Shown here: piece by piece, positions 33,657-41,627 of the stretch
Layout: every line of letters begins with the position of its first letter
Position numbering within the stretch: position 1 is the first letter of the stretch
Assembly: GCA_017435365.1 (NCBI GenBank)
Contig: JAFSFD010000037.1
Location: 1 to 57,584 of the forward strand
Length of the DNA stretch: 57,584 bases
Source of the DNA: Akkermansia sp.
Lineage (GTDB): Bacteria > Verrucomicrobiota > Verrucomicrobiia > Verrucomicrobiales > Akkermansiaceae
Direction of reading: 5' to 3'
Translations under genes and position numbers: made by a program
Notes under the pieces: generated by a model
Database searches by the model: none
What the model saw: the letters and a program-made list of their open reading frames with translations, nothing else
What the model was told of the DNA's origin: nothing

Positions 33657-35624
33657 ATGAATTTTTTTGTCGATACCTGTTTTCTGATGAGTGAGGCGGG
33701 GCGTCGTTATCTTCTGGCGTCCGGTATGCGTTTTTCAGTGATACGCACCGTGAAAAAAGAACTGGAGAAACTGGCCGCCCGGGACAAGAATGTGAAAGCC
33801 GCGCAGGAAGCCCTCTCTTTCATGGCGCAGCACGCTGAGCTCTTTGAACTCTGCGAACAACTGCCGGAGGAACGCGATATCCTGGTTTCGAATCGGGAGG
33901 GGCAGGAGGTTCTGGCGGATAGCGTGTTTCGCCGTATCGCCATTCGTTGTGCTGATGAGCAGGTGCCTGTGCACTTCCTGACGGCAGATAGCGCCCTGGC
34001 CGAGGTGTTGAGAGGCTATGCGGAACGGATTACGTACCTGGAACGCCAGGGCGGTCTCGTTCGCGATTGGCGGGAGCACCGGACTGAAACTGTGCCATTG
34101 GCTGAAGCCGAGCTGGCCGTGCTACTGAAGGAAAGCGATGTGGTGCTTTCTTCTTCTGGCCTTCGTTCGCCGTTTCTGCGGCAATTTTTGTTGAATGTGC
34201 AGCACCTGGCGGCAAACCACAAACGCTTGCGCCCCATTTTGCATGAGCTATCCCAGGCTCAAATCAGCGCAGATGGGCATTTGTCGCTGGAGCTTCTGGA
34301 GCTGCTGGAAAGCAGCGAAGTAGTAAAACACTGTGGCTGCGAGACTCCGTATCGCTCCGAAACCGCCATGCTGGATGCTCTTTATTATGCCCGTTCGGCG
34401 GGGCGGCGTGTTACGGTGATTGTTTCCGGTTGGGATGATGTGGTGCAGCGCTATGATGCACGCAGCCATGCTGCGGAACCCGGGGCGGATGCTGTCAATT
34501 TCCGGGTGATTTCGCCGACCGGCGGGCTGGTTCCGTTGTTGAATGCATGGCAGCTGAGAAAACTTCGCAAACCGGAAATCATGACATTTCCGCTTGCTCC
34601 GATTCCGGCTTCCGCAGAACAGGAATCGGAGCCTCATGTTGATGTGGAAGCTCCGGATGTTCCTCATACCATTGAAGAAGAAGTCAGTTCCATTGGTTCT
34701 CAGCTGGCACAGCTTGTGAAGAATGAGCACACCGAGGCGGTATGGGAGCTGGTGGGTGATAGCCAGCCGCGGCTGAGCCTGGCCATTCTCCACGCCCTGC
34801 GCTGGGGACGCCTGTCTTTGCTCCAGTCTCTCACCGATAAGGCGGAGGTAGTGTCGGCGTACTGCTTCGATAACTGGTTCAAGAAGTCACCGCGCAATCC
34901 GGATTGCATGACCGGTGCGCAGTTGCTGGCGGATGATACCTACTATGCTCAGTTACGCATCGTAATCCGGAAAAGTAAGGAGTTTTCGCCGGATTCTCCA
35001 TCCATCCGGGAATTGGCTACGCTTGTCTCCCAAGGAGAGCCTGAAGCAGCGTCCAGGGCAAAAGCGATACTGGAGATTCTGCGAGCCCGCGGTGTGGTAG
35101 TGGATGAACAGCAGGTCCTTCAGAAACCGGAGAAGGAACCCAGCCCCATTGATTGCAGGAAAGCAGATGCGAAATACAATCATCTTTTCCACCAGCAGAT
35201 GGATAAGATGAAGATGGATGAGTTTGTGGCTGAATTACGGAAGACGTACCGCCCTGTTGACTGGCCTTCTATCTTTACCGTGGCTATCAAGGTGGCACGC
35301 CGCCGGAACAAGCCTGCCATGGTGACCGCCTTGCTCAATCAGATTTCTGACAGTGTACCGGCCTATTGCTTTGAAAACTGGTTTGCTCGCTCCAAGACCA
35401 ATGCGGAGTCTCCCCGTGCCCGCGATTTACTGTTGCGTAAATCATTTTTCGATATCACAAAACGGATTATCGCCAGGAGCGAGGATTTAAGTTCATGCCG
35501 TCCCTCCATGCAGGTGTTGCTTACTCTTCAGCGCGACCAGGATGAAACCGTGCGCTCCCGAGCCAGACTTCTTCAGGAATTGGCAGCTGCCAAAGGCGCC
35601 CCCGTTCCGGGAAAGGTCAAGTAG
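33657..35624 (+). CDS. Double PIN-domain protein with two copies of an unnamed C-terminal domain
   Basis: 655 residues. An N-terminal PIN nuclease domain has all four acidic residues in place: Asp6 (FVDTCFL), Glu35, Asp88 and Asp111 (LTADSALA). A second PIN-like region spans about 162-300 (ILHELSQ, YRSETAMLDALYYAR, VIVSGWDDV) but lacks a clear first aspartate, so it may be inactive. After a Pro/Glu-rich linker (305-345) come two copies of a helical domain, about 356-480 and 521-648, each with AYCF(D/E)NWF (401-408 and 569-576) and a basic RAR/RARLLQEL end. PIN domains cut RNA; the repeats may bind it. Monocistronic, no antitoxin beside it, isolated by palindromic elements. Target unknown. Confidence 0.7.
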   Translation: MNFFVDTCFLMSEAGRRYLLASGMRFSVIRTVKKELEKLAARDKNVKAAQEALSFMAQHAELFELCEQLPEERDILVSNREGQEVLADSVFRRIAIRCADEQVPVHFLTADSALAEVLRGYAERITYLERQGGLVRDWREHRTETVPLAEAELAVLLKESDVVLSSSGLRSPFLRQFLLNVQHLAANHKRLRPILHELSQAQISADGHLSLELLELLESSEVVKHCGCETPYRSETAMLDALYYARSAGRRVTVIVSGWDDVVQRYDARSHAAEPGADAVNFRVISPTGGLVPLLNAWQLRKLRKPEIMTFPLAPIPASAEQESEPHVDVEAPDVPHTIEEEVSSIGSQLAQLVKNEHTEAVWELVGDSQPRLSLAILHALRWGRLSLLQSLTDKAEVVSAYCFDNWFKKSPRNPDCMTGAQLLADDTYYAQLRIVIRKSKEFSPDSPSIRELATLVSQGEPEAASRAKAILEILRARGVVVDEQQVLQKPEKEPSPIDCRKADAKYNHLFHQQMDKMKMDEFVAELRKTYRPVDWPSIFTVAIKVARRRNKPAMVTALLNQISDSVPAYCFENWFARSKTNAESPRARDLLLRKSFFDITKRIIARSEDLSSCRPSMQVLLTLQRDQDETVRSRARLLQELAAAKGAPVPGKVK

Positions 35625-35769
35625 TCTGTGCGAGTCCGTCCTGAAAAGTATAGATACGCGTATTTTCAAGATTATGTAAGCAATAGAAATATCCACTACA
35701 TTCCATGAAAGGAATTGGAGTGTCTCGCAGTTGCCGTTATACTGGGGCGTATGGCGAGCAGGGGGAGAA

Positions 35770-36897
35770 TCAATTATTCCGGGATTCGTAAATCGCGTCA
35801 GCTAACCAGCCGATGGGGGTGGCAAGCAGGGAGAGGGGAATATCGACCACTTCTGCACACCAGCTCAGGGGCTGCAGGCAGCGGTTGTACCAGCTGCGGC
35901 GGGAGGGAAGCCGCTGCACGTGGAATTTGTAGAGCTGAAGATGCCCCGACATCCCTTTTCGCCCACCCAGTTCCGGGAGAATCAGCTTATTATCAATCTG
36001 ACTATCGTACAGGAGGGTGGCGTTCCCCGGATTGTACTGCTCAGCCGGTATGAGTGGAACGTGCTTCAATGCTTGTGAGGCAAATTTGACTCGTTTGACG
36101 AGTATTTCCAGTTGCGGCAATGTGAGCTCTGCGTAGTAGAGTTCTTCCGGGTACCGGGAGGGATCCACCTTATCCCGGCAGTAGAGGCGGCAGTTCAATG
36201 ATGGGCGCTTCTCCGTCCAGGGCGTTTGGTGAATGAAAATGGGGTAGCGGGCCGGAACGTAGGCGATGGGGATTTCCACCACATAGTTTTCGCCTTTCTT
36301 CCAGAGCCGTGTGTGATAGTTGCTGTGCTTCTGCTCGTAACGTATGGTCGGCACCATCTGCCCCGGTTCAGCCAGGGCTCCGCCCAGGTCAATGAGGGTG
36401 AATCTCCCGGTGCCGATGGCAATGTACACTTCTATCAGCAGGAGAAGCAGAACAAGGCCGATTCCGCCGGCGATACGCGAGATTTTGAACAGGTGGATGA
36501 TACCCGTGAACAACAACGCAACAATGATGAGTCTCGCATAGTACCACAACCCGAGGAAAATGAAGGGCATGGTCATGGGCCCGTTCAGGTGGCCATAGTC
36601 CAGGATATCCAGGGCGCAAAAATATGCCGGCACACCTGCAGCCAGCCCACAGAGCAGTGCCAGGGTGGAGAAAAATCTGCCGGTCCCGGTTTCAGGCCTG
36701 TATCGGAAGCGTTGGACGATACCCATCACCACTGCGGTGATGAAAAAGCTGGTGAGGAGGAGCAAGGCCCAGGGGCGCTCTTCCACATGGTGGTCACAGC
36801 AGGCGCGGTAGATGATTTCCAGGAGCCTGAGCCCGAGTGTGCCCGATACCAGCAGAATCAGGCCGGTCAGGCATAGTTCTCGGGCTGCTTTGAACAT
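35770..36897 (-). CDS. Membrane protein of unknown function in the ruvB-amidase unit
   Basis: 375 residues. The N-terminal half has about five transmembrane helices (LTGLILLVSGTLGL, LLLTSFFITAVVMGI, FFSTLALLCGLAAGVPAYF, MPFIFLGLWYYARLIIVALLF, GIGLVLLLLLIEVYIAIG). The C-terminal half is a soluble domain with FEHVE-like acidic strands and ends near two short hydrophobic stretches. No family is recognised. It begins one base after the stop of the amidase lipoprotein gene, so it is co-transcribed with ruvB and the amidase. Confidence 0.6.
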   Translation of the reverse strand: MFKAARELCLTGLILLVSGTLGLRLLEIIYRACCDHHVEERPWALLLLTSFFITAVVMGIVQRFRYRPETGTGRFFSTLALLCGLAAGVPAYFCALDILDYGHLNGPMTMPFIFLGLWYYARLIIVALLFTGIIHLFKISRIAGGIGLVLLLLLIEVYIAIGTGRFTLIDLGGALAEPGQMVPTIRYEQKHSNYHTRLWKKGENYVVEIPIAYVPARYPIFIHQTPWTEKRPSLNCRLYCRDKVDPSRYPEELYYAELTLPQLEILVKRVKFASQALKHVPLIPAEQYNPGNATLLYDSQIDNKLILPELGGRKGMSGHLQLYKFHVQRLPSRRSWYNRCLQPLSWCAEVVDIPLSLLATPIGWLADAIYESRNN

Positions 36898-36898
36898 A

Positions 36899-37705
36899 TC
36901 AGCGAGCGTTCAGGAAGTTCACGATTCCGTGGCCTATGGCTTCGGCATAGCGGATAGCGTTCTTCTCCTTGCCCAGGAATCTGGCGTGCTGGGGATTGGA
37001 GAGGAAGGTGGCTTCGGTGATGGCGGCTGGCACATAGGATTCGTTGCAGGCATTCAGCCAATCGCCGCCACCCTTGCGGCCATCGTTGCGGATGATGACG
37101 CCGCAGCGCACGCCGTTGTTGGGCATGCCGCCCTGGTCATAGATGGTGGCATCGATGACATCCGCCAGGGCGATGCCGAGGCCGGTGCCTTCCTCATTGC
37201 AGTAGATGGCGCCCTTGTTGTACACCATCCAGTGGTTGGTCATGCTGTTGTGGTGCAGGTAGACCACGGCGGCCGGGTTCTGGTCCAGCGCGTAGTTGGT
37301 GCTGAGCATACCCACGGCCATGCGGTGCGGGTGGTGCTTGGAGCGGTAGATGGCGTTCGGCTCCGGGGTGTTCACATGGTGCACCTTCTCGCGGCGGGCT
37401 ATTTCCGCCAGCTTCTTATCGGTGGGCATGGAGCCGCGGCAGCAGATGCGGCAGTCGTAGCCCGCCTCGCGGATGATGCGGGCGGTGTGGCCCGCATAGC
37501 GGTACCAGTACTCGCATTCCTCAATCATGCCGTAGCGGTTGTCCGGGGTGCGGGCGCCCTGTCCGCCGCGTTCCGGGTGGTAGTAGTGGCCGATATCGAG
37601 CACCACCACCCTGGATTCTCGCACCTGGGCACGCATCATCTGCTGCGTGCAGCTGGTGAGCAGGAGCAGGGGGAGAAGCAGGAGATAAAGGTACAGTTTT
37701 TTCAT
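36899..37705 (-). CDS. N-acetylmuramoyl-L-alanine amidase (Amidase_3), lipoprotein
   Basis: 268 residues. Lipoprotein signal with LLTSC (Cys19). The amidase fold has the zinc-site pieces of the Amidase_3 family: [19 protein letters not shown] with His and a following Glu region, YLHHNSM for the second His, and [14 protein letters not shown] where the catalytic Glu lies. It cleaves the amide bond between MurNAc and the stem peptide, used in cell separation or wall turnover. DIGHYYHP replaces the usual DPGHGG, so the first loop is divergent. It starts inside the ruvB stop (four-base overlap). Confidence 0.8.
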   Translation of the reverse strand: MKKLYLYLLLLPLLLLTSCTQQMMRAQVRESRVVVLDIGHYYHPERGGQGARTPDNRYGMIEECEYWYRYAGHTARIIREAGYDCRICCRGSMPTDKKLAEIARREKVHHVNTPEPNAIYRSKHHPHRMAVGMLSTNYALDQNPAAVVYLHHNSMTNHWMVYNKGAIYCNEEGTGLGIALADVIDATIYDQGGMPNNGVRCGVIIRNDGRKGGGDWLNACNESYVPAAITEATFLSNPQHARFLGKEKNAIRYAEAIGHGIVNFLNAR

Positions 37706-38721
37706 AATCCGAGTTCAGGCTGACCGCCGGGCAGCATGGCGCCCAACTTGTGATAGGCTGCGGGCATGGCTTCGCGCCCGCGCGGCGTGCGCTTGATATA
37801 GCCCTGCATGATGAGGAAGGGTTCGTGCACGTCCTCGATGGTGGATTCATCCTCGCCCACGGCCACGGCCAGCGAGGAAAGCCCCACGGGGCCGCCGCCG
37901 AACTTGTAGATGATGGTCTCCAGCAGGCGCTTGTCCATCTCATCGAGCCCGTCGTCGTCAATATCAATCATCCCCAGGGCGGCCTGGGCCACCTCGGCCG
38001 TGATGCGGCCATCCGCCTTCACCTGGGCATAGTCGCGCACCCAGCGCAGCAGGGCATTCGCCACGCGGGGAGTGCCGCGGGAGCGCCGTGCAATGGCCAG
38101 TGCGCCGGCCGGTGCGAGGTCCACATCCAGCAGACCGGCAGAGCGGTGCAGAATCTGGCAGAGCTCATCGGCCGAGTAGTAATCCAGGCGGTTCACCAGC
38201 CCGAAGCGCGAGCGGAGCGGCCCGGTGAGCATGCCGGCGCGAGTGGTGGCGCCCACCAGGGTGAACTTCGGCAGGTTCAGCTGGATGGAGCGGGCATTCG
38301 GCCCCTGGTCGATGATGATATCGAGCCTGAAATCCTCCATGGCCGGGTACAGGTACTCCTCTATCGCAGGGTGCAGGCGGTGAATTTCATCGATGAAGAG
38401 CACGTCTCCCTTCTCCACATTGGTGAGGATGCCGGCCAGGTCGCCCGCCTTTTCAATCTGCGGGCCGCTGGTGGTGTGCAACCGGTGCCCCACGGCCCCT
38501 GCAATGATATTGGCCAGGGTGGTCTTGCCCAGTCCCGGCGGGCCGCTGAGCAGCACGTGGTCGAGCACATCGCCGCGCATGCGGGCCGCCTCCACCATGA
38601 GCATGAGCCGCTCCTTCACCTTCTCCTGCCCGCAGAACTCGCTGAACGCTGGCGGGCGCAGGGAAAGATCATAGCTCGTGACGGGGCTGTCCGCCATGCG
38701 GGTGTAGAGGGAATCGGCCAT
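37702..38721 (-). CDS. ruvB: Holliday junction branch-migration ATPase RuvB
   Basis: 339 residues, standard length. Walker [10 protein letters not shown], Walker [12 protein letters not shown], sensor LVGATTRAG, the arginine finger segment [14 protein letters not shown] and the C-terminal winged helix ([29 protein letters not shown]). Hexameric motor that drives branch migration with RuvA before RuvC cleaves. Its operon partners are an amidase lipoprotein and a membrane protein, not ruvA. Own promoter at 38769-38797. Confidence 0.95.
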   Translation of the reverse strand: MADSLYTRMADSPVTSYDLSLRPPAFSEFCGQEKVKERLMLMVEAARMRGDVLDHVLLSGPPGLGKTTLANIIAGAVGHRLHTTSGPQIEKAGDLAGILTNVEKGDVLFIDEIHRLHPAIEEYLYPAMEDFRLDIIIDQGPNARSIQLNLPKFTLVGATTRAGMLTGPLRSRFGLVNRLDYYSADELCQILHRSAGLLDVDLAPAGALAIARRSRGTPRVANALLRWVRDYAQVKADGRITAEVAQAALGMIDIDDDGLDEMDKRLLETIIYKFGGGPVGLSSLAVAVGEDESTIEDVHEPFLIMQGYIKRTPRGREAMPAAYHKLGAMLPGGQPELGL

Positions 38722-38768
38722 CGGGGGAAATCTGGGATTGTTTGTGGAATATTAGATGCTCCGGCTTC

Positions 38769-38797
38769 GCTATAGCAGAAAATCGCCGCTAAGTCAA
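38769..38797 (-). promoter_or_regulatory. Promoter of ruvB
   Basis: Minus strand TTGACT (38792-38797), 17-base spacer, TATAGC (38769-38774); leader about 40 bases. Confidence 0.6.
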
Positions 38798-38863
38798 GAT
38801 TCGCGCACGCCTTATCTCCAACGCACCGCGCACTTGCCCCCGGGTTTATGTAAATATTGAACG

Positions 38864-39050
38864 AGAAATGAGAATTTGTCGTTCCGGCAAAATTACGAAT
38901 TACGAGTTACGAATTACGAATTGTCAGCTCCGCGAGCCTTACGGCTCGCCATTGTACATCAAATGATTCCATACTGGCGGGCGAATGCCCGCGGAACTTT
39001 TTACTTCGTAATTCGTAACTCGTAACTCGTAATTCAAATTCCGATTTATC
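38864..39050. repeat. Palindromic intergenic element, AATTACG heptad type (copy 1)
   Basis: 187 bases. Left end GAGAAATGAGAATTTGTCG, right end CAAATTCCGATTTATC. Arms are tandem 7-base units (GAATTAC, GAGTTAC) on the left and the complementary CGTAATT/CGTAACT on the right; the centre holds GCGAGCC-TTAC-GGCTCGC and GCGGGC-GAAT-GCCCGC hairpins. Nearly identical in its core to 48318-48507. It fills most of the 389-base gap between the ruvB start and the ankyrin gene; otherwise only the ruvB promoter is there. Confidence 0.8.
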
Positions 39051-39110
39051 TACCTTTTTAATTACCGAGGATACATCAATCCCGCTACAGATTAATGATG
39101 CCAGCGCTTA

Positions 39111-40082
39111 TCAGGATATCGCATCCTGCAGCCCGCTGCCCCTTTTTCCGCCTGCGCGAATCAGCGTGGCGATGTGCTGTTTCTGAATCTTGTGCTGGTA
39201 CGGATGAGCCAGCGCCCAATCCAGTGGCGTGCGGCCTTGTTCATCCTCTGCATTCACGTGCGCCCCGGCCGCAAGGAGCATTTCTGCCAGTTCCGGACTG
39301 GTACAGTAGTGCAGCGGTGTTTCTCCTTCACTATTGACTGCGCAAGGATCAGCCCCGGCGGCAAGCAGGGCTTTGGCCACTCCGGGTGTATGTGGACGGA
39401 ACAGCGGAGTCTCGCCGGATTCGAGCCGGGCATTCACATCCAATCCGCTCTGTATAAGCATAGCCACACTTTCAGCATCAACCGCACTGTGCAGTGCTGT
39501 ATAACCACCAACCGCAACGGCTTGTGGATTCGCCCCGGCCGCCAGTAACAGGCGCATTTCCTCAGCCGGATGATAATTCATCAGAGCCGATTGTCCGTAT
39601 TTGCCGATAATCGTTGCATTCGCTCCGGCCGCAAGCAGAAACTCCAGCACCTCACCACGCGCAAAAAATATCGGCGGACAACCAAACCGGGTCAGCCCAT
39701 TCACATCCGCCCCGGCCTCCAGAAGCAAGCGAGCCATCCTCGCCGAACGCGCCCGGTGCAAAGGGCGATGCCCATAGGAATCTATGACAACATCCGGGCT
39801 CATTCCGTCTGTCAGAAATTGCTGAACCTGCTCAGTATCGTCCGCTTCCAGCGCCTGAGACATGCGACATTTTGCCAACTCTTCCTTCGGCATCCCGGCA
39901 CTTTTTTGCAACAAATCCACTATTTCAGCGCTCACTCGGAGGGCAAACGCACTATGAATCATATCGTCATCAGCCTTCACAAAGCGCAGCAGTTTGCGAA
40001 CCTGCTTAAGAGGCCCAAGCTGTATTGCCTTCCACAACTGGCTCCGGTATTTTTTGCGTTTACGGCGCTGTCGGCTATTCAT
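39111..40082 (-). CDS. Ankyrin-repeat protein
   Basis: 323 residues from MNSRQRRKRKK. A basic N-terminus is followed by about eight ankyrin repeats (SYGHRPLHRARSARMARLLLEAGADVNGL, then GYTALHSAVDAESVAMLIQSGLDVNAR and SEGETPLHYCTSPELAEMLLAAGAHVNAE). No signal peptide, so cytoplasmic, unlike the ankyrin protein at 41628. Ankyrin arrays bind other proteins; partner unknown. Start 40082 is chosen because a near-consensus promoter ends six bases upstream; the longer frame to 40139 would begin upstream of that promoter's -35 box. Isolated between two palindromic elements. Confidence 0.8.
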   Translation of the reverse strand: MNSRQRRKRKKYRSQLWKAIQLGPLKQVRKLLRFVKADDDMIHSAFALRVSAEIVDLLQKSAGMPKEELAKCRMSQALEADDTEQVQQFLTDGMSPDVVIDSYGHRPLHRARSARMARLLLEAGADVNGLTRFGCPPIFFARGEVLEFLLAAGANATIIGKYGQSALMNYHPAEEMRLLLAAGANPQAVAVGGYTALHSAVDAESVAMLIQSGLDVNARLESGETPLFRPHTPGVAKALLAAGADPCAVNSEGETPLHYCTSPELAEMLLAAGAHVNAEDEQGRTPLDWALAHPYQHKIQKQHIATLIRAGGKRGSGLQDAIS

Positions 40083-40088
40083 GAGAAC

Positions 40089-40117
40089 ATTATAGCGCAA
40101 AACTTCTGCTTTGGCAA
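40089..40117 (-). promoter_or_regulatory. Near-consensus promoter of the ankyrin gene (leaderless geometry)
   Basis: Minus strand TTGCCA (40112-40117), 17-base spacer, TATAAT (40089-40094), then GTTCTC and the ATG at 40082. Confidence 0.75.
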
Positions 40118-40140
40118 GTTGGCCTCTAAAAATACACAAA

Positions 40141-40250
40141 ATGGAATTTGTGGGGGAACTCTTCGGAGCACGGGACTTCAGTCCCGATTGGAAGCACCGT
40201 TATTTCGGGACTGAAGTCCCGTGCCCCGACAACGACAAACATCAATTTAG
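40141..40250. repeat. Palindromic intergenic element, GGGACTTCAGTCCC type (copy 2, inverted)
   Basis: Same core as 33406-33526 in the opposite orientation: GGAATTTGTGGGGG at its left, GCACGGGACTTCAGTCCCG and CGGGACTGAAGTCCCGTGC arms, and ACGACAAACATCAATTTA at its right end. It lies between the ankyrin promoter and the ddh terminator. Confidence 0.8.
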
Positions 40251-40293
40251 TGAGTTTTTAGCGGTTCCCGAATTGCTTTTTGCCATAGCAAAG

Positions 40294-40322
40294 AACCGGG
40301 GCAGGCTGGGCCTGCCCCGGTT
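40294..40322 (-). terminator. Terminator after ddh
   Basis: A perfect 13-bp stem AACCGGGGCAGGC / GCCTGCCCCGGTT with a three-base loop, 20 bases after the ddh stop. On the minus strand it is followed by CTTTGCT; on the plus strand by AAAAATG. Probably works in the minus direction. Confidence 0.7.
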
Positions 40323-40341
40323 AAAAATGCTGAGATGGTGG

Positions 40342-41223
40342 TTACACCAGCTGGGCGATGAGTGCTTCGCGGTCGCCGGGGCAGAAATCCATGGGCGGGA
40401 TTTCCGGCAGCGTGTAGCAACCGGGGGCCAGGCGCATACTGGCGCGGGCTGCGGCTACCATCACCTGGGCGGTGAGGGCCGGGTTGTTGATGCGCATTTC
40501 GAACTTGAAAATCTGGTTCTGCGTGGTGCCGGATACGCCCTTGCGCTCCATGTACACGCCGTGACCCATGTCGCGCAGGGAATCGATGTCCGGAACCAGC
40601 TTCACGTGCGTTTCATCGTGGCAGAAGTAATCATCGGCCTTGATGGCTGCTTCTACCTCGGCAAAGTCGGCGCCTTCCTCCAGCTGCACGTAGACCATGC
40701 GGCGATGCACCCCGGAACCCGTGGGAATGGTGAGGGAGAGGGCATCCTTCACGCCGGCCTTGGAGCGGGCCACCACGCTGTGACCCATGCTCATGCCGGG
40801 GCCGAAGTTCGTGTAGGTGATTCCCTTGGGCGCCATAGCCAGCATCATGGTGCGCATCACAGAATCCGAACCGGGATCCCAACCGGCGGAAATCACGGAA
40901 ACGGCCTTGTTCTCCCGGGCCTGCGCACCGAGCGAGCGGCGCAAATCTACGATTCCGCCGTGTATATCATAGCTGTCCACGGTGTTGATTCCCTTGGCCA
41001 GCAGGGGCAGGGCGGTCTCCTCCACGCTGCGGGTCGGCGTGCAGAGCAGGGCCACGTCCACCGCGCCCAGCTCGGTGATGTCCGTCACCGTTTTGATTCC
41101 GTGTACGGGAGCGCTGCCTGCGCGGCGTACAATGCCTACTAATTCCATATCAGGCGCAGCGCGCAGTGCATCCACTGAGTACTTGCCGATATTCCCGTAT
41201 CCTACGATTGCTACCTTAATCAT
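40342..41223 (-). CDS. ddh: meso-Diaminopimelate D-dehydrogenase
   Basis: 293 residues. N-terminal Rossmann NADP site VAIVGYGNIGKYSVDAL (residues 4-20), then SYDIHGGIVDLRRSL and SAGWDPGSDSVMRTMMLA, the conserved Ddh substrate-domain segments, and GPGMSMGHSVVARSKAGVKDA. The enzyme reduces L-2-amino-6-oxopimelate (as tetrahydrodipicolinate) with ammonia and NADPH in one step to meso-DAP for lysine and peptidoglycan. Monocistronic, with its own promoter and terminator. Confidence 0.92.
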   Translation of the reverse strand: MIKVAIVGYGNIGKYSVDALRAAPDMELVGIVRRAGSAPVHGIKTVTDITELGAVDVALLCTPTRSVEETALPLLAKGINTVDSYDIHGGIVDLRRSLGAQARENKAVSVISAGWDPGSDSVMRTMMLAMAPKGITYTNFGPGMSMGHSVVARSKAGVKDALSLTIPTGSGVHRRMVYVQLEEGADFAEVEAAIKADDYFCHDETHVKLVPDIDSLRDMGHGVYMERKGVSGTTQNQIFKFEMRINNPALTAQVMVAAARASMRLAPGCYTLPEIPPMDFCPGDREALIAQLV

Positions 41224-41292
41224 CTTCGTGATTCTGTGTGGCTTGCGTTGTTATGTGTCTGTGGCGGGAATCCTATTTCCTGCCGCGGCGGT

Positions 41293-41321
41293 ATTGTATA
41301 CGATTTCCTCTCCCAACGCAA
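41293..41321 (-). promoter_or_regulatory. Promoter of ddh
   Basis: Minus strand TTGCGT (41316-41321), 17-base spacer, TACAAT (41293-41298); leader about 65 bases with no evident riboswitch fold. Confidence 0.5.
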
Positions 41322-41449
41322 GTGCAGACTTTTGCATAAATGCACTTTTTAGAATTATTCCTATAATACCTTGTTTCGTGTCATTTATATTTTTTGAAGC
41401 AGCATATTTTGGTGAACGAGCGGGAAAAACAATAGAAATCCCGCGGCAA

Positions 41450-41589
41450 GCGTCTGTTTATTGGAAACCACACTTTTTTTGTTGCAGATTCGGAGCAATA
41501 ATTCCGCCAATGCTCAACAAAATCACCTGCTGAGTGCGTCTATTTATTAGAAATAACGCTTCTCCTGCACTTTTTTGTTGCGGATTCGG
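41450..41589 (+). repeat. Direct repeat of about 50 bp upstream of the exported ankyrin gene
   Basis: Copy 1 (41450-41493) and copy 2 (41536-41589) both run GCGTCT(G/A)TTTATT(G/A)GAAA, then CACTTTTTT and GTTGC(A/G)GATTCGG. Copy 2 is followed by TTGCGG-16-TATTAT-like promoter elements (41578-41605) and an AAGGAG ribosome site before ATG 41628. The rest of the 404-base gap 41224-41627 holds only the ddh promoter and A/T-rich sequence. Confidence 0.6.
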
Positions 41590-41627
41590 TGTGGAAAAGT
41601 ATTATTATCGGCATAAGGAGATTATAG

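Noticed and set aside
38890..39035. Heptad repeats as a CRISPR array
   Set aside because: Units of seven bases without spacers, arranged as complementary arms; no cas genes in the window.
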